Below are positions 33,371 to 41,230 of a stretch of DNA of 43,499 bases, in pieces. The notes below the pieces were generated by a model that did not search any database, had not been told where the DNA came from, and saw only the letters and a program-made list of their open reading frames with translations. Within the stretch, counting starts at the first letter, position 1, and the number at the start of each line of letters is the position of its first letter. A program made the translations under genes and the position numbers. Source of the DNA: Acidobacteriota bacterium (lineage in GTDB: Bacteria > Acidobacteriota > Terriglobia > 20CM-2-55-15); assembly GCA_003223875.1 (NCBI GenBank), contig QHWY01000102.1, forward strand, positions 1 through 43,499, read 5' to 3'.

Positions 33371-36300
33371 ATGATTCGGTGGGGAACATTCGTCGTAGCG
33401 TGCAGTCTGCTTTTGTTCGCAGACAGGACCCTCTATTCCCAAGCTCCAACGGCAACCATCTCGGGCGTCGTGCGCGATCAGACGGGAGCAGTGCTGCCTG
33501 GAGTGAGCATCCAGGTGATCAACCGTGAGACCGGAGGCGTTCGAATGGCCACGACGGACGAAGCGGGCCGCTACCGCGTGCCGGCGCTCGAAGCCGGTAC
33601 CTACGCAGTCGAGGGCACTCTTACTGGATTCCGCAAGGTTGTGAAAGAAGGGGTGGTGCTGACCATCGGCAGCCAGGCGGTCGTGGACTTGACCACAGAA
33701 GTCGGACAACTGTCGGAAAATCTTGCGGTGACCGCAGACGTGCCACTCGTACAGACGGCGAGCGCGGAGCTCTCGGGATTGGTCGGCGACAAAGAGATTC
33801 GCGATCTCCCGTTGAACGGCCGCAGCTACGAAGCCCTCGCGTTCCTGCAACCGGGCGTCTCCAACTTCACAAATTCGAGTACGGGAACGACGGCCACTGT
33901 CGCCAACGGTGCGGGGGCGAAGATGTCGGTTGCCGGAACACCTGGTGACTATCAATCTTTTTTGATGGACGGCACCGACATCCACGACCACGCAGGCTTC
34001 ACGCCGGGTAGCGTCGCAGGAAACAATCTCGGGGTTGACGCCATCCTCGAGTTTCGCGTGCTGACGCAGAACTACTCGGCCGAATACGGGCGGACGGCCG
34101 GAGGCGTGGTTAGCGCGGTCACCCGCTCCGGGACCAACAGCTTCCACGGTAGCGTGTTCGAGTTCTTCCGCAACAACGCGCTTGACGCGCGTGAGTTCTT
34201 CGATCAGGGCGGCACGAAGCCGTTCCATCGCAACCAGTTTGGCGCCGCGGCCGGCGGTCCGATCCGTCGCGACAAGACGTTTTTGTTCGCCAACTATGAA
34301 GGGCTGCGGCAGAACCGGACGCAGACGCTGTCGAGAACCATACTCTCGACGGCCGGCCGGCAAGGTTTTTTAGCGGGACGAGTGGTCCAGGTCTCACCAT
34401 TGATCAAGCCGTATCTGGATCTGCTTCCGAACCCGAATGGCCGCGATTTCGCCGATGGCACTGCGGAATTCCTCTGGGTAGCGCCAACGCAGGTTGATGA
34501 GGATTTCACGTCGGTCCGAGTAGATCATCAGCTTTCGAATAGCCAATCACTTTTCGGCCGCGTCATCATCGATCGTGCCCAGTCGACACAACCGAACACG
34601 CTGCCGCCGTTCCAATCGGCGCTGACGTCGCACAATCTGTTCAGCACATTGGAGCACAAATTCATCGTCTCCCCACGCATACTCAATATTGCGCGCGTTG
34701 CCTTCAACCGGACGGACCCTCTTCTTCAGGACCAGGTGAACCTTCCGGGAGACGCTGCCCTTCGCTTCGTGCCAACCCGGACATGGTCCATCAACTCAAC
34801 AGTCGCCGCATTTGCCGATATCGGCCATTTGAACTCGGCGCCGCAGCAATTCGCGCAGAATATTTACCAGTACACGGACGACCTGGATATTCAGCGTGGC
34901 CCGCACTCGATGAAGTTGGGTTTCAACTTGGAACGCATCTATAACAATAACGAAACGCAAACCAGCCAAGCGCAATATCAATTCACCGATCTCGCATCGC
35001 TGTTGCAGGCGCGGCCGAACCGGTTCGTGGGGCTCACACTCGATTCCGGTACAACCGCGCAGTTCCGGCAGTTGTTCATCGGCTACTACTTTCAGGATGA
35101 CTGGAAGGTCAACAATGCGTTGACGCTCAATCTCGGCATGCGGCACGAGTTCGTAACGATTCCGACCGAAAAGCATGTCCGGCAGGCAAACATCCGGAAT
35201 GTCTTCACGGATAATGCTCCCACCTTCGGAGCCGTTTTTACCAGGAACCCTTCACTCCATGATTTCGCGCCACGCTTCGGCTTTGCTTGGGTGCCGTTGG
35301 GCGAGCGCCGACCCGTGATCCGGGGCGGCTTCGGCATTTACTACAACGAAATCATGGGCCGTCTTTACTACCAGTACGCGCGGTCCGGATTCCTGAAGAC
35401 AGCGCAGATCAACAATCCGAGCTTCCCGAATCCGGGTTTGGAGAGCGTGAGCGCAGGCAACGTCTCCTACAGTGTTTGGGATCCGCAGCCGAGGACACCG
35501 ACGGTATATCAATACAATTTTACCGTCGAGCAGCAGATGCCCTGGAACACGGTTGTGACATTGAGTTACGTCGGGTCGCAGGGACGGCACTGGATTCGCG
35601 ATCGCTCACCGAATACGCGCCTCCCTCAATTCCTCCAGAACGGCACGCCGGTTTATTCGGCCATTGCGCCGCGCATCAATCCGGCGTTCGGTAACATTCG
35701 CCAGATCGTGACCGATACCAATGCCGAATACAACGGCCTGCAGTTGCAGGTTACGCGGCGGCAATCGAATCGGATGGTCTGGCAAACCAGTTATACATAC
35801 TCGAGCGCGATCACCGGATCCACGGCTTGGGGAGCGGCACACACGCAGAATACGAGCGACATCGCTGTCAATCCGTTGGATTCGAATTTCGACCGCAGCC
35901 TCTCGTCATTCCACGTCCGCCACATGGTGGCCGTGAATGCGACATATCGTTTCCCGGGTGGTGGACTGAGAGGTGTTGCTGGGATATTGGGCAAAGGCTG
36001 GGAAACAAGCACGATCGTGTCGGCGCGCTCCGGCACTCCGTTTACTGCACAGCTCGGATTCAACCGCTCGAACGATGGCAACTCCGACACGCCCGAACGG
36101 CCCGACCTGCGTCCGGGAGCGTCGACGAATCCCATCACCGGCAGAGTCGATCGCTGGTATGATCCGACGGCATTCGTTCTCCCGGTATCGGGTGTCTACG
36201 GCAACCTCGGGCGCAACACACTGATCGGTCCGAATCTCATCCACGTGAACATGTCGGTCGTCAAGACCTTCCCTGTGCACGAAGGGCAGACCGTCGCATT

Positions 36301-36460
36301 CCGAAGTGAGTTTTTCAATCTGTTCAACCGCGCCAACTTCGGCTTGCCGAATCGCTTTCCGTTTTTGGCCGACGGTTCGTACTCGGGGAGCGCCGGCGTT
36401 ATCCAGAGTCTCGCAACATCGTCGCGGCAGATCCAGTTCGGGCTGAGATATTCATTTTGA
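33371..36460 (+). CDS. TonB-dependent receptor, Oar-like, 1029 residues
   Basis: Signal peptide (1-24, ending LYSQA), carboxypeptidase-regulatory domain (about 27-110, ISGVVRDQTGAVLPGVSIQV), plug (LPLNGRSYEALAFLQPGVS, FLMDGTDIHDHAGF, YGRTAGGVVSAVTRSGTN) and a long barrel ending RQIQFGLRYSF with the terminal aromatic residue. CGGAG lies 6 bases before the ATG. It follows the interrupted NHL gene by about 100 bases in the same direction and may be cotranscribed. The barrel differs from the 27719 receptor in its extracellular loops, implying another substrate. The repeat at 36464 begins just after the stop. Confidence 0.92.
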   Translation: MIRWGTFVVACSLLLFADRTLYSQAPTATISGVVRDQTGAVLPGVSIQVINRETGGVRMATTDEAGRYRVPALEAGTYAVEGTLTGFRKVVKEGVVLTIGSQAVVDLTTEVGQLSENLAVTADVPLVQTASAELSGLVGDKEIRDLPLNGRSYEALAFLQPGVSNFTNSSTGTTATVANGAGAKMSVAGTPGDYQSFLMDGTDIHDHAGFTPGSVAGNNLGVDAILEFRVLTQNYSAEYGRTAGGVVSAVTRSGTNSFHGSVFEFFRNNALDAREFFDQGGTKPFHRNQFGAAAGGPIRRDKTFLFANYEGLRQNRTQTLSRTILSTAGRQGFLAGRVVQVSPLIKPYLDLLPNPNGRDFADGTAEFLWVAPTQVDEDFTSVRVDHQLSNSQSLFGRVIIDRAQSTQPNTLPPFQSALTSHNLFSTLEHKFIVSPRILNIARVAFNRTDPLLQDQVNLPGDAALRFVPTRTWSINSTVAAFADIGHLNSAPQQFAQNIYQYTDDLDIQRGPHSMKLGFNLERIYNNNETQTSQAQYQFTDLASLLQARPNRFVGLTLDSGTTAQFRQLFIGYYFQDDWKVNNALTLNLGMRHEFVTIPTEKHVRQANIRNVFTDNAPTFGAVFTRNPSLHDFAPRFGFAWVPLGERRPVIRGGFGIYYNEIMGRLYYQYARSGFLKTAQINNPSFPNPGLESVSAGNVSYSVWDPQPRTPTVYQYNFTVEQQMPWNTVVTLSYVGSQGRHWIRDRSPNTRLPQFLQNGTPVYSAIAPRINPAFGNIRQIVTDTNAEYNGLQLQVTRRQSNRMVWQTSYTYSSAITGSTAWGAAHTQNTSDIAVNPLDSNFDRSLSSFHVRHMVAVNATYRFPGGGLRGVAGILGKGWETSTIVSARSGTPFTAQLGFNRSNDGNSDTPERPDLRPGASTNPITGRVDRWYDPTAFVLPVSGVYGNLGRNTLIGPNLIHVNMSVVKTFPVHEGQTVAFRSEFFNLFNRANFGLPNRFPFLADGSYSGSAGVIQSLATSSRQIQFGLRYSF

Positions 36461-36463
36461 CGG

Positions 36464-36603
36464 CATTCCCCTCCTCGCAGAGGAGGGGTGGATGCGCCGA
36501 GCGAAGCGAAGGCGCAGACGGGGTGGTCAGAGCGGCGAAACGTTGGGGCCGAACTGACCACCCCGGCGCTTCGCGCCTCCCCTCCTCTGCGAGGAGGGGA
36601 ATG
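36464..36603. repeat. Repeat family B (variant ends), copy 5
   Basis: CATTCCCCTCCTCGCAGAGG opens and the exact inverse closes (ending GGGGAATG at 36603). GGGGTGGTCAG and CTGACCACCCC form the inner stem and gcgaagcg boxes are inside. It sits between convergent genes ending at 36460 and 36610. Confidence 0.8.
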
Positions 36604-36609
36604 AAGGCA

Positions 36610-38412
36610 TCACCGCACTCGCACTCGTACTTCTTCAAGCCAATTGGAAACGATCTTGATTTCCGCTAAGGCTTCCCGCTGCCCGAAGGCCTCGAGCATG
36701 AGAAAACGACGGCCGTCGGGGGAAATGTCGAAATTCGCGCGCGAGGAGAGTGGCCCTTCGTAATTTCCTTCAAACAACAGCCGCGGCCTGGCAGCCGCAA
36801 AAGCTGGCGTGGTTTTTATATCTGCGGCCATCAGCTTTTCTCTGTCACGATAGAAGAGTTCGCTGCCGTTGGGAGCCCAGACGGGCTCGCGGCCGCCGGA
36901 AGTCGAAATCCGCCATTTCGGTCCCGATTGCGGAAACGGCTCCACATAAACCTCGGGACGGCCCGATGCATCCGAAACGTAGGCGATCCACTGGCCGTCG
37001 GGAGAAAACCGCGGCGTACTCTCGTCCGCCGGCGTTTGGATCAATGGACGCGGCTTGCGGTCGCCATCGAGCGGCAGAAGCCAGATATCGCGGCGGCTCG
37101 TCGGAGTCTGTTCTGTGAAAGCGAGCCACTTTCCATCTGCCGACACGGAACCCGGCTCGGTCAAGTATTGACTGTGCGTGAGCTGCTCAGCGGTACCGGA
37201 ACCATCGGCGTTCTTCCAGAATGCGTTCCACGATCCTGCTTTGGTCGAACGGAACGCAACGCGCTTTCCGTCAGGCGTCCAGAACGGCAGGGCGTTGTTG
37301 GCTTCGGCGGTGAACTGTTTCAGGCTGTTCGCCGCAATGTCGTACAAAAAGATGTTGGGACTATCGCCGGCGATGCCGACAATCACCTGCTTTCCGTCGG
37401 GAGAAAGACGCGGATGCTCGTACGCTCGGGCAGGAGCTTTGAGAGGCTCGACCGAGCCATCGCGGCTCACCCAAACCAGTCTGCGGTCCGTGGAGCTGAC
37501 GTTGGTCGGGATATAAACCAACGTGCCGTTCTTGGAGACGCTAAACTGCGCGGCGCCATCCCGAGCTTCCATCAGCACGCCCGGTACGAGCGGAACGGCA
37601 TTCCCGCTGACTTCCAGCCGTTCGGCGTCAAAGCGAACTGCCATCAATGCTCCGCCGTGCACGTAGATCAGATGCCCGGTGGCCAGGTAGCGCGGCGCTG
37701 TACCGCCGTTGATGACCACTCGCCGCTCACCGGTATCGAGCCGCTGTCCGATGATCTGCCCGTCATCCCAACTGCCGCCCTTCGCGATCGTGTACAGAAC
37801 GGCCCTGTTTCCAGGCAACAATTCAGGCCACCGGTGGCTGCGCTCGTCCTTGCGTTCGGTCAGCGGCTTGGGTATGCCGCCAGAAGCCGGAACTTGCAAT
37901 AGAGCGGAAGCAGTGTCGGGCGTGAAGATGATCGTATCGTCCGATCCCCAGACCGCGCCCCGCGCCAGTGGCGCGCCGTCGCATACGGTAATGATCTGGC
38001 CGCTGTCCAGCGCTACTTTCTTTAGCTTTCCGCCGGCAAAGAACGCGACCCATTTCCCATCAGGCGAAAACAACGGTGTGCTTGCGCCCTCCGTTCCGGA
38101 AATGGGTTTGGACTCGGATGTGTCGAGGCTCCGGAGGTGCAGTTGTTGCTGAACACCGGATCTCAACACGAGGGCAATTTGTCTGCCGTCAGCTGAGATT
38201 GCGACGGCGGGAACAGTCAGATCGAGCAATGCGGCGCCGCGAGCGTCCTTCACTTGCGCGATACTGCCAGGGCCAACGCAAAACACGAGAACGATAGCGA
38301 TGACCGCCGCCAAAGATACTTTTAACTGCCCTCCTAACTTAGGAGGGCAGTCGGTTTCCCTTCTCCATACTCTCTTCAGGAGCTGATCCTCGCCAATTGG
38401 GCTTCCGTGCAT
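36610..38412 (-). CDS. TolB/PD40-type beta-propeller, membrane-anchored
   Basis: 600 residues as the longest frame. PD40 repeats throughout (TPLFSPDGKWVAFFAGG, HPRLSPDGKQVIVGIAG, TPRFSPDGQWIAYVSDASGR, DISPDGRRFLMLEAF) match the sensory propeller usually fused behind acidobacterial Ser/Thr kinases; no kinase domain is present. A hydrophobic anchor or signal (VSLAAVIAIVLVFCVGPGSIAQ) starts around residue 32. The first 31 residues overlap the end of the hydrolase gene and read through the family B palindrome (giving PPKLGGQ), so the true start is probably later, perhaps TTG in VSLAAV; no clear Shine-Dalgarno except GGAGGG from the palindrome. Confidence 0.75.
   Translation of the reverse strand: MHGSPIGEDQLLKRVWRRETDCPPKLGGQLKVSLAAVIAIVLVFCVGPGSIAQVKDARGAALLDLTVPAVAISADGRQIALVLRSGVQQQLHLRSLDTSESKPISGTEGASTPLFSPDGKWVAFFAGGKLKKVALDSGQIITVCDGAPLARGAVWGSDDTIIFTPDTASALLQVPASGGIPKPLTERKDERSHRWPELLPGNRAVLYTIAKGGSWDDGQIIGQRLDTGERRVVINGGTAPRYLATGHLIYVHGGALMAVRFDAERLEVSGNAVPLVPGVLMEARDGAAQFSVSKNGTLVYIPTNVSSTDRRLVWVSRDGSVEPLKAPARAYEHPRLSPDGKQVIVGIAGDSPNIFLYDIAANSLKQFTAEANNALPFWTPDGKRVAFRSTKAGSWNAFWKNADGSGTAEQLTHSQYLTEPGSVSADGKWLAFTEQTPTSRRDIWLLPLDGDRKPRPLIQTPADESTPRFSPDGQWIAYVSDASGRPEVYVEPFPQSGPKWRISTSGGREPVWAPNGSELFYRDREKLMAADIKTTPAFAAARPRLLFEGNYEGPLSSRANFDISPDGRRFLMLEAFGQREALAEIKIVSNWLEEVRVRVR
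38325..38351. repeat. Family B solo end, perfect 27-base palindrome
   Basis: Two 13-base perfect arms (ACTGCCCTCCTAA and its inverse) around one central base. A single end without the rest of the element. It lies within the presumed leader of the PD40 protein and after the hydrolase stop at 38376. Confidence 0.75.
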
Positions 38413-39413
38413 TCCCTGATGATCGTGAGGAAGCGATTGAGGTTGTCTTTACTCACAAACGGATTCGGCCCGCCGGGCTTGCGGAAATTCAAAGCATGAA
38501 GCTTATCGAGCGCCTTGTCATAGAACGGATGCAATGTTATGTAAACATCCGCGTTGGCTTTCGCAGCGATATCCTGGAATCGCTTTGCCGATGCAATCCA
38601 GGTTTTAAAAGTTTCTTCCATGTTTGGGAAGTACCGGACACCGTAACGGCCCACATCGGGATTAATGCCACCCCACACAGCACCGACGTGCCGTTCGTTC
38701 CCGTCTTTGAGCGGAACCAGCACCGAAACCGTTCCCGGCGTGTGGCCCGGCGTGAGGTAGAGCGTCAGCGTGGTGTCGCCCAGCGTCAGTTTCATCCCAT
38801 CGGTAGCGACCATGTCTTTTTTCGGCTTGAGCTCGGGTGGATCGAGAGTCTTTGCTATAACGTTCCAGTCCGCTTCCGACATAATCAGGCGCGCCTTGTA
38901 AGTCTCCTGCAGATACTTGGCCCCGTAAAAGCGGTCGTTGTGGGCATGGGTCAGAATTACGTATTTGATCTGAGTCGGATCCAGATGCAGTTTCTTCAAT
39001 CCCTCGGTGACCAACTCTTTCACGCTGTAGTCGTAGCCCGAGTCGATCAGAATGATTCCGTCCGAGGTCGTCACCGCCCAGGTGGATTGGAAAGGGCTCC
39101 CGATATAGTAAAGGTTATCGAATGCTTTTCCCGGCTCCGTGCGCCATTCAGCGCGCGGTCCCTTCTCAGGAGGACGCGTTTCAGGCACTGCCTGAATGTT
39201 TGGTTCCTTCGGACCGCTGCCCGACGATGCCGGAGCACAAACCGTGTCGTACAGCACGGTCAGGTCGTTGCCCGGTTCATACGCCGCATTCTTCGCCGCA
39301 GCAATATGCGACTGGACCGAAGCTTTTGTTGAAGCTTGAGCGTTCGCGTCAATTGCAATCCAATTTGCAAAAAACAATCCACTGCACAGCGGTACCAGAT
39401 AGCGATTGGTCAT
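38376..39413 (-). CDS. MBL-fold hydrolase, B3-like, altered metal motif
   Basis: 345-residue exported metallo-hydrolase (signal peptide 1-26, ending DANAQ). The fold is clear: GIILIDSGYD, THAHNDRFYG, LYLTPGHTPGTVSVLV and a late TLHPFYDK. Metal ligands H156, H158 and D160 are present, but the motif HxHxDH reads HAHNDR: the last His is Arg161. The Gly-His of TPGHTPG and the final His are kept. The B3 style suggests a beta-lactamase-like or lactonase-like enzyme; the Arg may change metal site 2. GGAG lies 7 bases before the ATG, with a TTGACA promoter upstream. Confidence 0.85.
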   Translation of the reverse strand: MTNRYLVPLCSGLFFANWIAIDANAQASTKASVQSHIAAAKNAAYEPGNDLTVLYDTVCAPASSGSGPKEPNIQAVPETRPPEKGPRAEWRTEPGKAFDNLYYIGSPFQSTWAVTTSDGIILIDSGYDYSVKELVTEGLKKLHLDPTQIKYVILTHAHNDRFYGAKYLQETYKARLIMSEADWNVIAKTLDPPELKPKKDMVATDGMKLTLGDTTLTLYLTPGHTPGTVSVLVPLKDGNERHVGAVWGGINPDVGRYGVRYFPNMEETFKTWIASAKRFQDIAAKANADVYITLHPFYDKALDKLHALNFRKPGGPNPFVSKDNLNRFLTIIRECTEAQLARISS

Positions 39414-39443
39414 CTCTCACTCCTTCGGGGAATTACAGCCGAG

Positions 39444-39474
39444 AGTATAGCGAGGACGCTAACCGGCGTGTCAA
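39444..39474 (-). promoter_or_regulatory. Candidate promoter of the MBL hydrolase gene
   Basis: TTGACA (39469-39474) and TATACT (39444-39449) on the minus strand with a long 19-base spacer, about 30 bases before the ATG at 39413. It begins 8 bases after the stop of the upstream gene. Confidence 0.45.
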
Positions 39475-39481
39475 GTTGTGA

Positions 39482-39796
39482 CTAGTCTATTTGCGTTAAT
39501 GCGATGACTTGCTGCGAGCGTTCTTCGACCCGTACCACTTGCGCGTCAAGCTTGTGGATTCTGAGGGTGAGATTCGTATTTTCGACTTTGAGCATCTGAT
39601 TTTCGGCTGCTAATCGCGCGTGCTCAGACTCATTGACTTTGAGACGAGGGAACATCAGCGCGAGTGCAACCGTAACAAGAAAACCAAAAACGAACGCGCC
39701 AATGAGAATCAGGCCCGCTTTGTATGAGAGACGGAGTTTCTGAAGCCTCGGGCTGTGAGGTGACATCACAACGAAATTCCAAGCCGTCGTTTTCAT
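39482..39796 (-). CDS. Membrane coiled-coil protein resembling the N terminus of a bactofilin-linked M23 peptidase
   Basis: 104 residues: basic cytoplasmic start with KLRLSYKAG, one membrane helix (about 29-50, LILIGAFVFGFLVTVALALMF), then a coiled coil (about 58-100, ARLAAENQMLKVENTNLTLRI). M23 endopeptidases next to bactofilins begin just this way (LSY, membrane helix, coiled coil) but carry a further peptidase domain, absent here; the sequence after the stop is the promoter of the next gene. AGGAGG 5 bases upstream sets the start at 39796. Divergent from the bactofilin. Either a truncated peptidase or a small adapter. Confidence 0.6.
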   Translation of the reverse strand: MKTTAWNFVVMSPHSPRLQKLRLSYKAGLILIGAFVFGFLVTVALALMFPRLKVNESEHARLAAENQMLKVENTNLTLRIHKLDAQVVRVEERSQQVIALTQID

Positions 39797-39963
39797 CGGA
39801 CCTCCTGTCGACAACTAAGGCAAGGGCATTGCCATTGCTAAGTCCTTGAAAGCACGTGCAAGGCCCCCCGGAACATCGCCCGGGCCGCACCGAAGTCCAT
39901 CAACTTTATCGATTGAATTTGGATGTCACCGTGCCACAGTTTGCTCGTAAATTCGCAAGATCT

Positions 39964-40332
39964 ATGAAAATCCAGAGCAAACGAACGAACGAGATTTCGG
40001 GATTTTTGGACAAAGGAATAAAGCTGAGCGGAGAACTGCACTTTAGTGGCATGCTTCGCATTGATGGAAATTTTACCGGATCCATCTTTAGCGACGACCG
40101 GCTCGTGATTGGAGAGCGCGCCGTCGTGCGGGCCGACATAACCATCGGTGAGATTGAGATTGCCGGTCAAGTCGTCGGCAACATCGAAGCCAAGCAACGC
40201 GCGGAAATTCTTGCCAGCGGCCGCGTGGAAGGCGAAATCCATACTCCCATGTTAGTGATCAACCCTGGCTCGGTCCTGAATGGCAGAGTATGTATGCCAA
40301 GCAGCGCACACGAAGAACCGGCCGCAACATAG
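39964..40332 (+). CDS. Bactofilin
   Basis: Cytoskeletal polymer-forming protein. The beta-helix core runs through nearly all of it: ISGFLDKGIKLSGELHFSGML, RIDGNFTGSIFSDDRLVIGE, VVRADITIGEIEIAGQVVGNI and EAKQRAEILASGRVEGEI, with short disordered ends. From the ATG at 39964 it has 122 residues. No Shine-Dalgarno is evident there; an in-frame ATG at 39856 would add 36 unrelated residues. Divergent from the membrane coiled-coil gene, the usual partner arrangement for localising peptidoglycan remodelling. Confidence 0.85.
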   Translation: MKIQSKRTNEISGFLDKGIKLSGELHFSGMLRIDGNFTGSIFSDDRLVIGERAVVRADITIGEIEIAGQVVGNIEAKQRAEILASGRVEGEIHTPMLVINPGSVLNGRVCMPSSAHEEPAAT

Positions 40333-40420
40333 CGGACCGGCCGCAAACGTCTTTGTTTTTCCTAGCGCGCTGCCTTCTAAAGGTTGTATAAACAGGCCAC
40401 TGGAACAGGAGGAGCCGCTT

Positions 40421-41221
40421 ATGAGATGGTTTTTCTCTGGGCTCACGGTTGTTGTGGTGTGCGCGACCGCCGGCAGCCTTTTCGCTGCCCAGGAACTGCC
40501 GGCAAAAAACCCGCTTGACGGGAATGCTGACGCCATCCGTGGCGGGATGGGACTTTATCGCGCGCGCTGTGCAGACTGCCACGGCATGGACGCGCGGGGC
40601 GTCCGCGCGCCCGATATCACGCAGGTATGGGCATCGGGCCGAACCGACGCGGGTCTATTCAAGACGATCAAGGAGGGCGTGCCCGGCACGGAGATGCCGT
40701 CAAACCCTCGGGTTCAAGATGCTGAAGCGTGGCAGATCCTGGCCTACCTACGCACATTGGCCGCTCCCGCCCCGAGCGATCCTCCGCGCGGTGATGCCGC
40801 GAATGGTGAAAAAATTTTTCGCGCGAACTGTGCCGTTTGTCATCGCGTGAAGAGCGCCGGCGGACGCCTCGGACCCGATCTGTCGCGCATCGGGATCGCG
40901 CGCTCGCGCGCTGCCGTTCTGCGCCGGATCCGGCGCGGCGCCGAAGACTTCGGCCAGGGATACGAACCGGTGACGCTGACACCGTCCTCTGGGGCGCCGA
41001 TCCAAGGCGTGAAGAAGAATGAAGACCTCTTCTCGGTCCAGATCATGGACACACGCGAGCGGATTCAGGGATACGAGAAGGACAAGATGAAATCGGTGAA
41101 GAACGACACGCAATCGGCGATGCCCATCTTCGGCCCGGACCGGCTTAGTGACAGTGACCTCGACGATCTGCTCCGCTATCTACAGACCTTGCGCGGATTC
41201 GATCCTGGGGTTGCTCCCTAA
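40421..41221 (+). CDS. Diheme cytochrome c, exported
   Basis: 266 residues, signal peptide 1-23 (ending GSLFAAQ). Two c-type domains: CADCH (C50, C53, H54) with Met in GTEMPSNP, and CAVCH (C137, C140, H141) with Met in SAMPIFG. AGGAGGAG precedes the ATG at 40421; the in-frame ATG at 40280 overlaps the bactofilin and is rejected. Nine bases before the PQQ dehydrogenase gene, so it is very probably its periplasmic electron acceptor. A loop between the second heme and its Met (VQIMDTRERIQGYEKDK) resembles PVC/heme-type domains linked with membrane-bound dehydrogenases. Confidence 0.9.
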   Translation: MRWFFSGLTVVVVCATAGSLFAAQELPAKNPLDGNADAIRGGMGLYRARCADCHGMDARGVRAPDITQVWASGRTDAGLFKTIKEGVPGTEMPSNPRVQDAEAWQILAYLRTLAAPAPSDPPRGDAANGEKIFRANCAVCHRVKSAGGRLGPDLSRIGIARSRAAVLRRIRRGAEDFGQGYEPVTLTPSSGAPIQGVKKNEDLFSVQIMDTRERIQGYEKDKMKSVKNDTQSAMPIFGPDRLSDSDLDDLLRYLQTLRGFDPGVAP

Positions 41222-41230
41222 AGGAGGCTT

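Noticed and set aside
32353..34363. Long minus-strand open frames (339 and 353 residues) opposite the NHL gene and a TonB receptor
   Set aside because: They are antisense to well-supported genes, Arg/His/Asp-rich without recognisable domains, and lack ribosome-binding sites.
36928..39332. Plus-strand open frames of 324 and 311 residues opposite the PD40 and hydrolase genes
   Set aside because: Shadows of GC-rich coding on the other strand; the minus-strand proteins carry clear family motifs.
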